Shown here: positions 10,121-21,528 of the stretch, piece by piece
Layout of the letters: each line of letters starts with the position of its first letter
How positions within the stretch are numbered: the first letter of the stretch is position 1
Source: Takakia lepidozioides
Lineage: Eukaryota; Streptophyta; Takakiopsida; Takakiales; Takakiaceae
DNA length: 64,000 nt
NCBI GenBank assembly: GCA_030704615.1
Contig: CM060731.1
Location: forward strand, 55,412,221-55,476,220
Reading direction: 5' to 3'
The notes under the pieces: generated by a model
What the model was told of the DNA's origin: nothing
The model's input: only the letters and a program-made list of their open reading frames with translations
Databases searched by the model: none
Translations under genes and position numbers: made by a program

Positions 10121-11844
10121 GCAATCGAAAGAATCACTCGGGACGGGAAATCTGGAACCTGAATGGGTTGCATTGTTCCGAAACAACACAATTGCGGCCA
10201 GTCTGATGAGCACACTTGGTTGTCTGACCGTTTTAACTAACAGTACTGGCACTTGTCAGTGCGAACGTTCCTGTCTGCTCTGAGAATACTGCTGGATCCA
10301 CCCTCAGGAGAAACTGTCAGGAGATGTTATTTCGTCGCCGAATCGGCCATCATTGTCATACTTAACGGCTATGGAATCCAAACCTCCCACCTTCATGCAT
10401 GTAGCTTGAAACAATACTTTCCACTTCAATGTGCGACTTCCATCGTCGATGGACTCCGCAGATCCACTTACATGGTGCCTGTGAGCCTTGGTTCTTTTGC
10501 TATACTGAACCTCGCACTTGCCAACTTCGTGCGGTGTTCGATGGCTCCGAATTCCTACGCTATAGTTTTGTTGTCCTCCGCAACTTGGGAGACCTGGATC
10601 CCAAACGAGGGAGGACTTTGCAGAGTGACTGAAACTTACCTTTGTTCCAAATCAAGCTCAAACCGGGCACAGTTTATTGGAAGAAGAAAGGAAGGAGTTC
10701 CTGGACAGGTTGACGAGGACCATTGTCGTGCGAGGGAACGACGGAGGTTGGCAGAATCGAATGGCACGTACCCCCATCAGACACCACCTGTACCGAGCTG
10801 TGGGAATGCCCATTCCCTTTCCGAATCAGTCGCTACCCACACCATCCACAAAGGGGAGTCCGGGACCGGAAACCGACAGGCGGCCACTGCAACAGGAGGT
10901 ATGCAACGATAATCATTCCCTACCTGGACCGTCAAGACCTCCATAGCTTCTCGTGTGGACGTATTCGACATTTCCGACGAGGAAGATGACTAGATGAGGT
11001 ACCCATGTTCCTCCACACGGTCGTTCAAATCCGGCATGGACGTCTCTGTAGGTGCTACGCATGTGCCCTCGAGCATAACTCCAACCCAGTTCATTGTGCA
11101 GCTCCTACGACAAACATCACCTCGATGGTTCTCGCTCCGAGCGGCTGCCTCTCGACTATGCCAAATTCCCAGTCAGAAAGGTAACGTTTCTGCCTCCCGA
11201 AGTCGATGGCAATGTCATCTTCGAGTTTCCACCTGTTTCTCGCAAACAAAAGCCTCCGGGATGTTAACAGACATGGATCGAACGCATGACGGACACCCCT
11301 GGTGTGTGGACGAAGACTAGTAGCCACGGAATTGCTGATGGTGTTCGTGTATGATATGTCCTCTATGAGGGGAAGCTGAGGTGCTCAATCCCACCTGCTT
11401 CCACTTTCTCTCCAAAGGAGGGGGAGAAACGAGACGGATTGGACTGGCACAACGCATCACTATTCATTGTCTCCAGCCAAGCTCCTGCGGGTTCTTTCAA
11501 GTGTGCACATTGCAAAGAACCACCGACGTGCATGTCCATGTGCAGAGCCAAGCAATATTACGTGATCCATTTGCTCCCGGACTTGACTAGAGCTTGCATA
11601 CACGTTGGGGTCCACTGCCACCCCTTGGCGAGAGGCAACATGCTTAGGCTGTGCAGGACGCACACGACATCAGAAAAGAGGAGGTGAAATTGAGCCCCGG
11701 AGCCAGACCAACAGATTCAGCTGAAGGCAGCCCACAAGATTGCTCTTGGCAAAATCATGTCCTGAAGATGGTTCCGACGAGAGCCCTTGACCGAAGACGA
11801 GATGCGTGACCTCTTGGAGTCCGTTCTCGCACGTTTGTAGTCCG
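10121..11844 (+). pseudogene. MULE-type transposase, N-terminal part (copy A, cut by gap)
   Basis: This is the same gene as 15,526-18,175 and 29,676-30,823 with many one-base indels. Recognisable pieces are the stretch after PGTVYW, the VFDIS-acidic motif near 10,965, the zinc cluster CAHCKEPPTC near 11,500 and the CIHVGVHCHPL motif near 11,600. The sequence stops at the N run in GTAGTCCG, a point that matches 17,250 in copy B. There is no continuous frame, so it is listed as broken, although the breaks may be sequencing errors. Confidence 0.6.
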
Positions 11845-12344
11845 NNNNNNNNNNNNNNNNNNNNNNNNNNNNNNNNNNNNNNNNNNNNNNNNNNNNNNNN
11901 NNNNNNNNNNNNNNNNNNNNNNNNNNNNNNNNNNNNNNNNNNNNNNNNNNNNNNNNNNNNNNNNNNNNNNNNNNNNNNNNNNNNNNNNNNNNNNNNNNNN
12001 NNNNNNNNNNNNNNNNNNNNNNNNNNNNNNNNNNNNNNNNNNNNNNNNNNNNNNNNNNNNNNNNNNNNNNNNNNNNNNNNNNNNNNNNNNNNNNNNNNNN
12101 NNNNNNNNNNNNNNNNNNNNNNNNNNNNNNNNNNNNNNNNNNNNNNNNNNNNNNNNNNNNNNNNNNNNNNNNNNNNNNNNNNNNNNNNNNNNNNNNNNNN
12201 NNNNNNNNNNNNNNNNNNNNNNNNNNNNNNNNNNNNNNNNNNNNNNNNNNNNNNNNNNNNNNNNNNNNNNNNNNNNNNNNNNNNNNNNNNNNNNNNNNNN
12301 NNNNNNNNNNNNNNNNNNNNNNNNNNNNNNNNNNNNNNNNNNNN
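11845..12344. other. Assembly gap, exactly 500 N
   Basis: A run of 500 N. The left flank equals position 17,250 of copy B, and the right flank equals about 6,950 of copy A, so the gap sits between two copies of the same 4.9-kb segment. Confidence 0.95.
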
Positions 12345-13436
12345 GGATTCGAAAGGCGTCGCCTGGAATACCCTGTGCCCAGAACTCTGCAATGCTACTG
12401 TGTATCTCCTCCAACATTTTATCCAGTGCACTTTTGAAATCCTCCGGAGACTGTCTGTAGGGCCGGGTGGGTGGTAGTGATGAGAGCTGGGCATCCTCAA
12501 CTGGAGCTGCACTCTGGGGCCTGTTGCGGGCAATTCTGCCATTGCGAGGCCTCCTCCGGGGCCTGCTTGCTATCGGTGGTGAGGTCTTTTGCGAACGTGA
12601 GGGCAGCACCCTCCTCCGGTACCAAATCGACAGAAACGGTCGATCCCCTGGCTTCGCTACAGCAGAGACGGCCCCCAATATCTGCAGGCGGGAATCCTCA
12701 AGGAACTGAGCTTAGCGGTGGACGCGGTTTTGCGGAAGATTGTTCGGCCGTCGCCCTGAGCCTTCTGCTTCTCATCATTGCCGGTGAAGGTGATCTGCTG
12801 CAATTGAATTGTCTTTTACCCTGCTGCTCATTCGCGTTGGCTGGGGGTGAAACGCCTGAGCCGGTTCAGAAGCCAGTAGAGGGACGGGTGCTTCTTCTTC
12901 GACTTTGCTGGCAGAAGGTCTAGACCCCTGCTGGCGAGTCTCACATGACCGAAGAACGCGAGCGATCTCTGGGGCTGTTTGAACTTGCCCTCGAAAGCCG
13001 CGTCTTTGAAACGCACAGGGCCCGGCAGGAGGAATACCCGCGCTCGGGGATCGGGGGTGGGTGTTGTACGTGACTGAACAGCTAGCTCACGGACTCTTCA
13101 GGCGGCTCTTCGGATTCCTGCGACCCTCCAGCACGTCCACCTTCCTTTTAGGAATGCAAACATGTTTGCATTCAAGTCTCCTAGCATTCAGTCTAAGAAT
13201 TACAGAAGCAAAATGGGGGGTTCGGTGCTCGATCAGCTGCGCGTAGCCCGATCGCATGGAGCTCTCACTGGTGGCGGTTGCCTGAGTGGCCTGCTGCTCG
13301 GAGATGGCAATCTCCTCCTGTAGACGCATCTGCTTCCTCCCCTTCGGCATTGGCCTACGTCCGAAGCATAATTTTCGGAGCTTGCGACGAGGTCTCCTGT
13401 CTGGTGCACGAACTCCCCCCCTCTTAGGTTCGAGCA
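12345..13436 (-). pseudogene. ParB/methyltransferase-like gene, N-terminal exons (copy B)
   Basis: This matches 6,950-8,049 nearly throughout, including the MLEPKRGG start (ATG near 13,436) and the SPEDFKSA piece. Frames break at different places from copy A. It begins abruptly at the N gap, so the ParB and methyltransferase exons are absent here. Confidence 0.65.
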
Positions 13437-13794
13437 TAAGAAGAACAGAGAAGGAGGGAAAAGGGGGCAAAGAGGTGCAGATGGAAATGGGCGCGAGAGG
13501 GGGTGCTGAGGAGACACGACAAAAGTAGATGAAACGGCGGGCGATGCACCACTTGGGCTCGAAAGGGTTGGACGAAAGTGTCTCCTCGTGGAGTTTGCGT
13601 CATTACGAAATTCGAATCGTCAGGGTACGCCTGCCGTCCGAAAAAAACAAACATCATTATCCAACGGTCAGGGCGCGCCGCCTCATGCCACTTCAGTCAT
13701 ATAGAGTGCAGACATGTACCGCAGTTCCGTTGCTCCACGTGTTCACATTTCAAGGCATTTCCGTCCCAGCGTCTGATGAGTTGGAGTGAAAATG

Positions 13795-15525
13795 CGAATG
13801 CGGCGCCGCATTTCCGTTAAGTACCATCACGAAGCTACACATCCGTACTTGTTGGAAGAAAATGCGGCACCGCATTTCCGTTCCACCTTCACATACCTTA
13901 GTTGTTGAACGGAAATACGGTGCCGCATTTCCGTCCCACAGCTCCATGTATGAGATACAAAAGGGAAATGCGTCGCCGCATTTCCGTTCTGGAATGTCGA
14001 AAGGTGCGATTCGGACAGAAATGCGGCACAACATTTCAATTCCCGTGGTTCATGATTTTCAATCTGAATGGAATTGCAGTACCGCATTTCTGTTCCCCCT
14101 TCACATACCTTAGTTGTTGAACGGAAATAGGGTGCCGCATTTCCGTCCCACAGCTCCATATGTGAGATACAAAAGGGAATGCGGCGCCGCATTTCCGTTC
14201 TGGATGTCGAAAGGTGCGATTCGGACGGAAATGCGGCACAACATTTCAGTTCCCGTGGTTCATGATTTTCAATTTGAACGGAAATACGGTACCGCACTTC
14301 CGTTCCCCCTTCACATACCTTAGTTGATGAACGGAAATGCCGTGCTACATTTCCGTTCGGGAAAGTATAGAGGTCTCACCTGAACAGAAATGCGGTGCCG
14401 CATTTCCGGTCTGGAAAGTTTGAAGGTCTCACATGGATGGAAATGCGGCACCACATTTCCGTCCCACAGCTCCAGGCCTCATATACAAAACGGAAATGCG
14501 GCGCCGCATTTCCGTTCTAGAATGTCGGAAGGTGCGACTCGGACGGAAATGCGGTGCCGTATTTCCGTTCTAGAATGTCGGAAGGTGCGACTCGGACGGA
14601 AATGCGGTGCCGCATTTCTGTTCCCGTTATTCACGATTTTCAGTCAGAACGGAAAGCGGTAGGGTAGCACATTTCCGTTCTGTAGAGTATTAAGGTCTGA
14701 CCCAGGCGGAAATGCGGTGCCGCATTTTTGTTCCACAGCTCCATGCCTCACATACAAAACGGAAATGCGGCGCCGCATTTCCGTTTTGGAATGTCGGAAG
14801 GTGCGACTCCGACGAAAATGCGGTACCGCATTTCAGTTCCGATGGTTCACGATTTTCAGTCAGAACGGAAATGCAGTACCGCATTTCCGTTCTGGATAGT
14901 ATGAATGTCTCAAGCGGTCGGAATTGCGCTGTCTCAAGCGGTCGGAATTGCACTCGGCTCCATGCATCAGATACAAAATGGAAATGCGGCGCCGCATTTC
15001 CGTTCTGGAATGTCGGAAAGTGCGACTTCGGACGGAAATGCGGTGCCGCATTCTGTTCCCGTTGTTCATAATCGCATTTCCGTTCCACCTTCACATACCG
15101 TGCTTGTGGGATGGAAACGCGTTACCGCATTTCCGTTCTGGAGAGTATGAATGTCTTGTGAGGACGGAAATGTGGTGCAGCATTTCTATCCCTCAGCTCC
15201 ATGCGTCAGATATTAAACGGAAATGTTGCGCCGTATTTCTGTTCTGGTATGTCGGAAGGTGCGACTGTGACGAAAATGCGGTTGCCGCATTTCTGTTCCC
15301 GTGTTTCTAATTCTCAACCAAAAACGGAAATGCGGTACTGAACGGAAATGCGGTACCGCATTTCCGTACCACCTCACATACCGGCTTGCTGGATGGAAAT
15401 GCGTTACCACATTTCCGTTCTGGAGAGTATAAAGGTTCCCCCGGACGGAAACTCGGTGCCGCATTTCCGTCGCTCTGGTGCATGACCAAGATGCAATACG
15501 GAAATGCGGCGCCGTATTTCCGTCC
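13795..15525. repeat. Palindrome array B (about 33 units)
   Basis: Same order of palindromes and spacers as array A, with fewer indels. Units near 14,440, 14,492, 14,545 and 14,598 show the 52-53 bp step well. A few units have decayed (for example the GGTCGGAATTGC pair near 14,920). Confidence 0.9.
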
Positions 15526-18175
15526 ACCAGCAATCGAAAGAATCACTCGGGACGGGAAATCTGGAACCTGAATGGGTTGCATTGTTCCGAAACAACACAA
15601 TTGCGGCCAGTCTTGATGAGCACAACTTGGTTGTCTGACCGTTTTTTTTAACTAACAGTACTGGCATTGTCAGTGCGAACGTTCCTGTCTGCTCTGAGAA
15701 TACTGCTGGATCCACCCTCAGGAGAAACTGTCAGGAGATGTATTTCGTCGCCGAATCGGCCATCATTGTCATACTTACTGGCTATGGAATCACACCTCCA
15801 CCTTCATGCATGTAGCTTGAAACAATACTTTCCACTTCAATGTGCGACTTCCAATCGTCGATGGACTCCGCAGATCCACTTACATGGTGCCTGTGAGCCT
15901 TGGTCTTTTGCTATACTGAACCTCGCACTTGCCAACTTCGTGCGGTGTTCGATGGCTCCGAATTCCTACGCTATAGTTTGTTGTCCTCCGCAACTTGGGA
16001 GACCTGGATCCCAACGAGGGAGGACTTTGCAGAGTGACTGAAACTTACCTTTGTTCCAAATTCAAGCTCAAACGGGGCACAGTTTATTTGGAAGAAGAAA
16101 GGAAGGATGTTCCTGGACAGGTTGACGAACCATTGTCGTGCTAGGTAACGACGGAGGTTGCAGAATCGAATGGCACGTACCCCCATCAGACACCATCCTG
16201 TACCGAGCTGTGGGAATGCCATTCCCTTTCGAATCAGTCGCTACCCAACCATCCACACAAGGAGTCCGGAAACCGACAAGGCGGCCACTGCCAACAGAGA
16301 GGTATGCAACGATAATCATTCCCGACCTGGACCGTCAAGACCCTCCATAGCTTCTCGTGTGGACGTATTCGACATTTCCGACGAGGAAGATGACTATATT
16401 GAGGTACCCATGTCCTCCACACGGTCGTTCAAATCCGGCATGGACGTCTCTGTAGGTGCTACGCATGTGCCCCGAGCATAACTCCAACCCAGTCCATTGT
16501 GCAGCTCCTACGACAACATCACCTCGATGGTTCTCGCTCCGAGCTGGCTGCTCTCGACTATGCCAAATTCCCAGTCAGAAAGGTAACGTTTCTGCCTCCC
16601 GAAGTCGATGGCAATGTCATCTTCGAGTTTCCACCTGTTTCTTCGTCAAACAAAGCCTCCGGGATGTTAACAGACATGGATCGAAAGCATGACGGACACC
16701 CCTGGTGTGTGACGAAGACTAGTAGCACGGAAATTGCTGATGGTGTTCGTGTATGATATGTCCTCTATGCGGGGAAGCTGAGGTGCCTCAATCCCACCTG
16801 CTTCCACTTTCTCTCCAAAGGAGGGCGGAGAAACGAGACGGATTGGACTGGCACACGCATCATCTATTCATTGTCTCCAGCCAAGCTCCTGCGGGTTCTT
16901 TCAAGTGTGCACATTGCAAAGAACCACCGACGTGCATGTCCATGTGCAGAGCCAAGCAATATTACGTTATCCATTGCTCCCGGACTTGACTAGAGCTTGC
17001 ATACACGTTGGGGTCCACTGCCACCCCTTGGCGAGAGGCAACATGCGTGAGGCTGTGCAGGAAGCACACGACATCATAAAAGAGGAGGTGAAATTGAGCC
17101 CCGGAGCCAGACCAAAGCAGATTCAGCTGAAGGCAGCCCACAAGATTGCTCTTGGCAAAATCATGTCTGAAGATGGTTCCGACCGAGAGCCCTTGACCGA
17201 AGACGAGATGCGTGACCTCTTGGAGTCCGTCTCGCACGTTTGTAGTCCGAATGTGCGGAATCACATCGTATCTTGCAAGCAGGAGTTCGGCAGGGGGTCG
17301 GACATGTACTCAATCCTGGAGGTGAAACGAATGACTGGATATGACTACATCCAAGGTAGCAGGTTTCCAGGGCAAGGCAGCGAATCCGATCGTTGTTACA
17401 TTTCAAAATGTTGACGTGTGGGCCTGGGAGTGGAGTCGACTTGGTCACTCGCATGACAACTGGAAACTTGTCGAATGCTTGGGTGATGTTTGATCACATC
17501 AAGCGAATTACAAACCATCAGTGGGTGACTATGGGTGCGCATGTTTATGACTATCACTCCAAGAGGCTCATGACGATTGCAATCTGCGAGATGAAAGGGG
17601 AGGACACACAGTCGGAGATGCATCTGTGGGAGGGCATAAACGAGCAGATGGCAAGGGCGGGATTGCCAGAGCCCAATTTCAGGGGATTCATGGCAGACAA
17701 CGCTCAGGCCAACTGGGCAGCGGTGCGGCGTGTGTACGGTGAGGACCCCAACGTGCCAATGGAGGGGAAAGAGAGATCCTGTGGATTCCATTGGATGCAG
17801 AGTCTATCCCACTACACTACCAAATTTTTTGCTAGCTCATTCCAGGCTGAACACCGTGTCCTTTGTACGGCGTGGAAGGATGCACCCACATTTGATGACG
17901 CGGAGGTTAAGTTTGCTATCATCGAGGCTTGGTGGAACAGCTGTTCACAATGAGGTGTACACCATCACCATTTCAGAATTACCCACCTGCAATTGCACCG
18001 ACTTCCAGATCATGGCGAACAAGGGGGCATCATACTGCCCTTGCAAGCATTTGTACTACGTGTACCTAAAGAGACTCCGTTGTAATTCCACAACTCATTA
18101 CTTCATACATGCACCAGGGTTGAGCCCCCAGGAGGTTCACACTCTTCTGAATATGGATCCAGGGGACCAGTGAGC
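15526..18175 (+). pseudogene. MULE-type transposase with WRKY/GCM-like zinc cluster and SWIM finger (copy B, internal deletion)
   Basis: From the N-terminus it has an acidic motif after VFDIS, a zinc cluster (CAGKLRCLNPTC, CAHCKEPP, then HVGVHCHP near 17,020), and a catalytic core with a first Asp in WVMFDHIKR (about 17,490), a second in GFMADNAQANW (about 17,695) and CGFHWMQSL (about 17,785). A SWIM finger (CNCTDF...CPCKHLYY) lies near 17,990-18,065. The sequence jumps from EAWWN directly to the strand before SWIM at about 17,940, so the exon with the catalytic Glu, present in copy D, is missing. This copy should not make an active transposase. WRKY/GCM1-type fingers and SWIM fingers are both known in MULE transposases. 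Confidence 0.75.
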
Positions 18176-18423
18176 TTGGCTTGCGGTCCCAATACAATGG
18201 TACGCCCATCCTTTTCGGATAGTAGAACTGTACTGCTGCCAGTACCTCAGACTCTGGCCACAGAAAGGTCCGACATATGTCTTGCCTACCAGTAACCTGT
18301 TTTGCTCGAACTAAGATATTACTATATCGTTCACTTGTTTCCACGTGCATGTATTTTTGTATGTTGGAGGGTTCATGTTTTCTGCTTTCCGAAAACTTGC
18401 TTTCCTCATTCGACCTCCGACAA

Positions 18424-18447
18424 GGAAATGCGGCGCCGCATTTCCAA
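18424..18447. repeat. Isolated palindrome at the right edge of the unit
   Basis: A perfect core palindrome with CG centre lies 250 bp beyond the SWIM exon; a decayed one follows near 18,520 and a half-site near 18,890. The stretch 18,448-19,041 has no gene. It includes a short run of CATGAGC-type repeats (about 18,955-19,005). Confidence 0.75.
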
Positions 18448-19041
18448 AGTATCGTGTAGGTACTGTAGAGGCGGCCTTCGCCAACACCAAACCGCTCCGA
18501 AATTTTGCACGTGCCAACCCTAATGCGGCACCTTATTTCCCAGTTCAGTTGCAAACCTTTCCCGCCGAATACCCGAAGAAGACAGAATTGTGAAGTACTG
18601 CAGACTCTATTGGTGCAGACTCCATTGGTTCAATCGCGGCAAAAGGGTCAGCTTCATTCCAATGTTAAGGCATGTAAAACCGCGGAATACTCTATACAGG
18701 CCAGTATGCGACGTCATTTTGTAGTGGTATACTGGATTTCCCGTTGCACGGTCACTTATTTCCATGAGCGGATCTAAAAAACCATGAGCGGACTTGTTAC
18801 TGACGACATATCTTCGCCGCATTACATGATCTGGAACGTCCAAAAACGGCAAGGTCAAATAAAAAACTATTATTTTAATACTTGTTTAATCTGCCGCATT
18901 TCCAAATTTGGAGGAGTCCGCTCATGAAATCCGCGTATCTTAGACTTCGGCTCACCGCTCATGCGGCTCATGGCTCATGGCTCATGGTTTCTGCTCATGA
19001 AATAGTAAACCTCCAGGGCGAGTACGGACATCCCCCTCTAG

Positions 19042-20654
19042 GTGCTCACCTCTGCGGTGCAGAGGTGTCCCTTTGATCTTCTCTCGCAATGTTGTCGCCC
19101 ATTTCAGTGGATTCTTCGACCTCGAAGCTGTTCGCACCAACAATTCCTCCCTGTCCGGCCCAAAGCCCCATTGTTTCCCGCTCAGGAACTTGTAGTACGT
19201 GGCTTGCTGCATGATTGCTCTGTCGATGTCCTCCGTTGTGGCCGTCACTACGTCCACCAGATGTGCGGCAGAAGACGCTCGCCAGGAGGAGTGGACCGAT
19301 TCTGCCATATTCGTGTTCGGCATGTCCGTGTCGGAATCCAAGCACCGCTCCTAGAAGGACACAAACAATGGTGAGGGACCAATTGAAATGTCCGTAACAG
19401 AAAGACAAATGAACGAAAATGACAGCAGCCTACCTCCCGCATGTACTGTCCGAACTGTCGATACCGAAAATGCCACCACCCCAACCAGCTGTGCAATGCT
19501 CCCAGATTGGTTGTCTCCACTGCACCTGACGTGTTCCACCAAGCCTCGATGATAGCAAACTTAACCTCCGCGTCATCAAATGTGGGTGCATCCTTCCACG
19601 CCGTACAAAGGACACGGTGTTCAGCCTGGAATGAGCTAGCAACAAAATTTGGTAGTGTAGTGGGATAGACTCTGCATCCAATGGAATCCACATGATCTCT
19701 CTTTCCCCTCCATTGGCACGTTGGGGTCCTCACCGTACACACGCCGCACGCTGCCCAGTTGGCCTGAGCGTTGTCTGCCATGAATCCCCTGAAATTGGGC
19801 TCTGGCAATCCCGCCCTTGCCATCTGCTCGTTTAGCCTCCCACAGATGCATCTCCGACTGTGTGTCCTCCCTTTCATCTCGCAGATTGCAATCGTCATGA
19901 GCCTCTTGGAGTGATAGTCATAAACATGCGCACCCATAGTCACCCACTGATGGTTTGTAATTCGCTTGATGTGATCAAACATCACCCAAGCATTCGACAA
20001 GTTTCCAGTTGTCATGCGAGTGACCAAGTCGACTCCACTCCCAGGCCCACACGTCAACATTTTGAAAATGTAACAACGATCGGATTCGCTGCCTTGCCCT
20101 GGAAACCTGCTACCTTGGATGTAGTCATATCCAGTCATTCGTTTCACCTCCAGGATTGAGTACATGTCCGACCCCTGCCGAACTCCTGCTTGCAAGATAC
20201 GATGTGATTCCGCACATTCGGACTACAAACGTGCGAGACGGACTCCAAGAGGTCACGCATCTCGTCTTCGGTCAAGGGCTCTCGGTCGGAACCATCTTCA
20301 GACATGATTTTGCCAAGAGCAATCTTGTGGGCTGCCTTCAGCTGAATCTGCTTTGGTCTGGCTCCGGGGCTCAATTTCACCTCCTCTTTTATGATGTCGT
20401 GTGCTTCCTGCACAGCCTCACGCATGTTGCCTCTCGCCAAGGGGTGGCAGTGGATCCCAACGTGTATGCAAGCTCTAGTCAAGTCCGGGAGCAAATGGAT
20501 AACGTAATATTGCTTGGCTCTGCACATGGACATGCACGTCGGTGGTTCTTTGCAATGTGCACACTTGAAAGAACCCGCAGGAGCTTGGCTGGAGACAATG
20601 AATGGATGATGCGTTGTGCCAGTCCAATCCGTCTCGTTTCTCCGCCCTCCTTTG
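19042..20654 (-). pseudogene. MULE-type transposase, central part with catalytic Glu exon (copy D, inverted)
   Basis: Read on the minus strand it begins at TCCAAAGG (20,656), giving the CAHCKEPP and HVGVHCHP zinc residues, the D1 (MFDHIKR) and D2 (MADNAQANW) motifs, then GAVETTNLGAL and an 83-bp GT-AG intron (19,351-19,433). The next exon holds NTNMAESVHSSW, the expected catalytic Glu region of MULE transposases. It ends near 19,042 without the SWIM part. It is convergent with copy B and highly similar over 16,820-17,940. A few indels break the frame. Confidence 0.75.
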
Positions 20655-20694
20655 GACTAGTTTCGCTCAGCGCGTGAGCTCATCAGTTGGAAAG
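20655..20694 (-). ncRNA. Hammerhead ribozyme motif (family 1)
   Basis: Minus strand: CTGATGA, a 5-bp stem II (GCTCA/TGAGC, loop CGCGC), GAAA, a 2-bp stem III (A-U, C-G with loop UA) and GUC. Predicted cleavage lies between 20,655 and 20,654. The stem I 3' strand is missing because transposase sequence begins there. Confidence 0.75.
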
Positions 20695-21041
20695 AAAAGG
20701 AATGAGATACAAACCCCACCCCCCGCTTATATACTACTAGGAGTGAAATGCCTCGTGTGGACAATCTTCCAGTGGATGTCTCGTGAGGAGAAAAACCATC
20801 CAACAGATGTCTCGTACGGAGAGAATAGTCCAAAAAGTCTTGGTGGGAGAAAGTCATCCAGTGGATGAAAACAAGTTCTCGACAAGAGAGAACTAGATCC
20901 AAAGAATAAAAATCATTCAAATAGTCAATTGCATATCTCTCAAATACAACTAACTCCGTGAGTTTATGACTATGCAACAACCAATTATGCTGAAGTTAGA
21001 GCATGTTGTGCAAAGTCGTAAGGGCTGAAACCACTTCGAAA
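20655..21041 (-). mobile_element. PLE family-1 end with promoter and hammerhead motif
   Basis: On the minus strand this is a 5'-truncated piece with a TATA box (TATATAAGC, 20,725-20,733) followed by a hammerhead motif that ends exactly where transposase copy D begins. Its 5' end is capped by four TTTAGGG repeats. The same sequence runs at 55,740-55,960. The link to PLEs rests on the ribozyme and telomere junctions plus similarity in layout to the family-2 ends, not on a linked reverse transcriptase. Confidence 0.6.
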
Positions 21042-21072
21042 GGGTTTAGGGTTTAGGGTTTAGGGTTTAGGG
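21042..21072 (+). repeat. Telomere-type tract (TTTAGGG)x4
   Basis: Four perfect units, G-rich strand on plus. They cap the 5'-truncated minus-sense PLE on the left and run straight into a plus-sense PLE fragment on the right. Confidence 0.95.
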
Positions 21073-21075
21073 TGA

Positions 21076-21528
21076 CCTTTTGAAGTTGTCGAGTTTTAGA
21101 TGCGTTTGTATCCCCTACTTTAGATCATTGCATTGTTATGTGCTCTTTGTCTATACGGCATGCCATAAACTCCCTCTCGAGTAGTGCATGTGAGATCTGC
21201 ATCTAAGTTGTTCCTAGTGTGTCCATTCTTTTGCAAAACAGAGATAGGGTTCTTATTATCATGTGCATCCAGTGAAATAGTTCTCATACGCACATTTGCC
21301 TCTTGCATAGGTTTGCAGTTGCATTTCAGGACACCTCGCATACTTCTATTCTAGTTTCCTGTCTCTCAGGATCTCTTCTTTCAGGTTTGATTCACAGGAT
21401 CTGAAATTTTTCCAGGGGTGCATAACTGGCCCCCCCTAAAACTTGTTTGCCCGGATCGTGTTTATCTTGCACCCGGTGCATCCGCGTTATACTCCTACAC
21501 TTGTTTTGACGCTTTATGTGAACCCTAA
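21076..21528 (+). mobile_element. PLE family-1 3'-terminal fragment
   Basis: It carries the family-1 tail: the CTGTCTCTCAGGATC stretch, the box CTGGCCCCCCCTAAAA, and the end GACGCTTTATGTGA followed by one ACCCTAAA. Nearly the same sequence occurs at 30,824-31,220 (plus) and 55,239-55,650 (minus). It has no protein-coding content. Confidence 0.65.

Noticed and set aside
2697-18447. Terminal inverted repeats for the two-gene unit
   Set aside because: The isolated palindromes at both edges are self-complementary and also found elsewhere, so they are not evidence of element ends; no target duplication was found.
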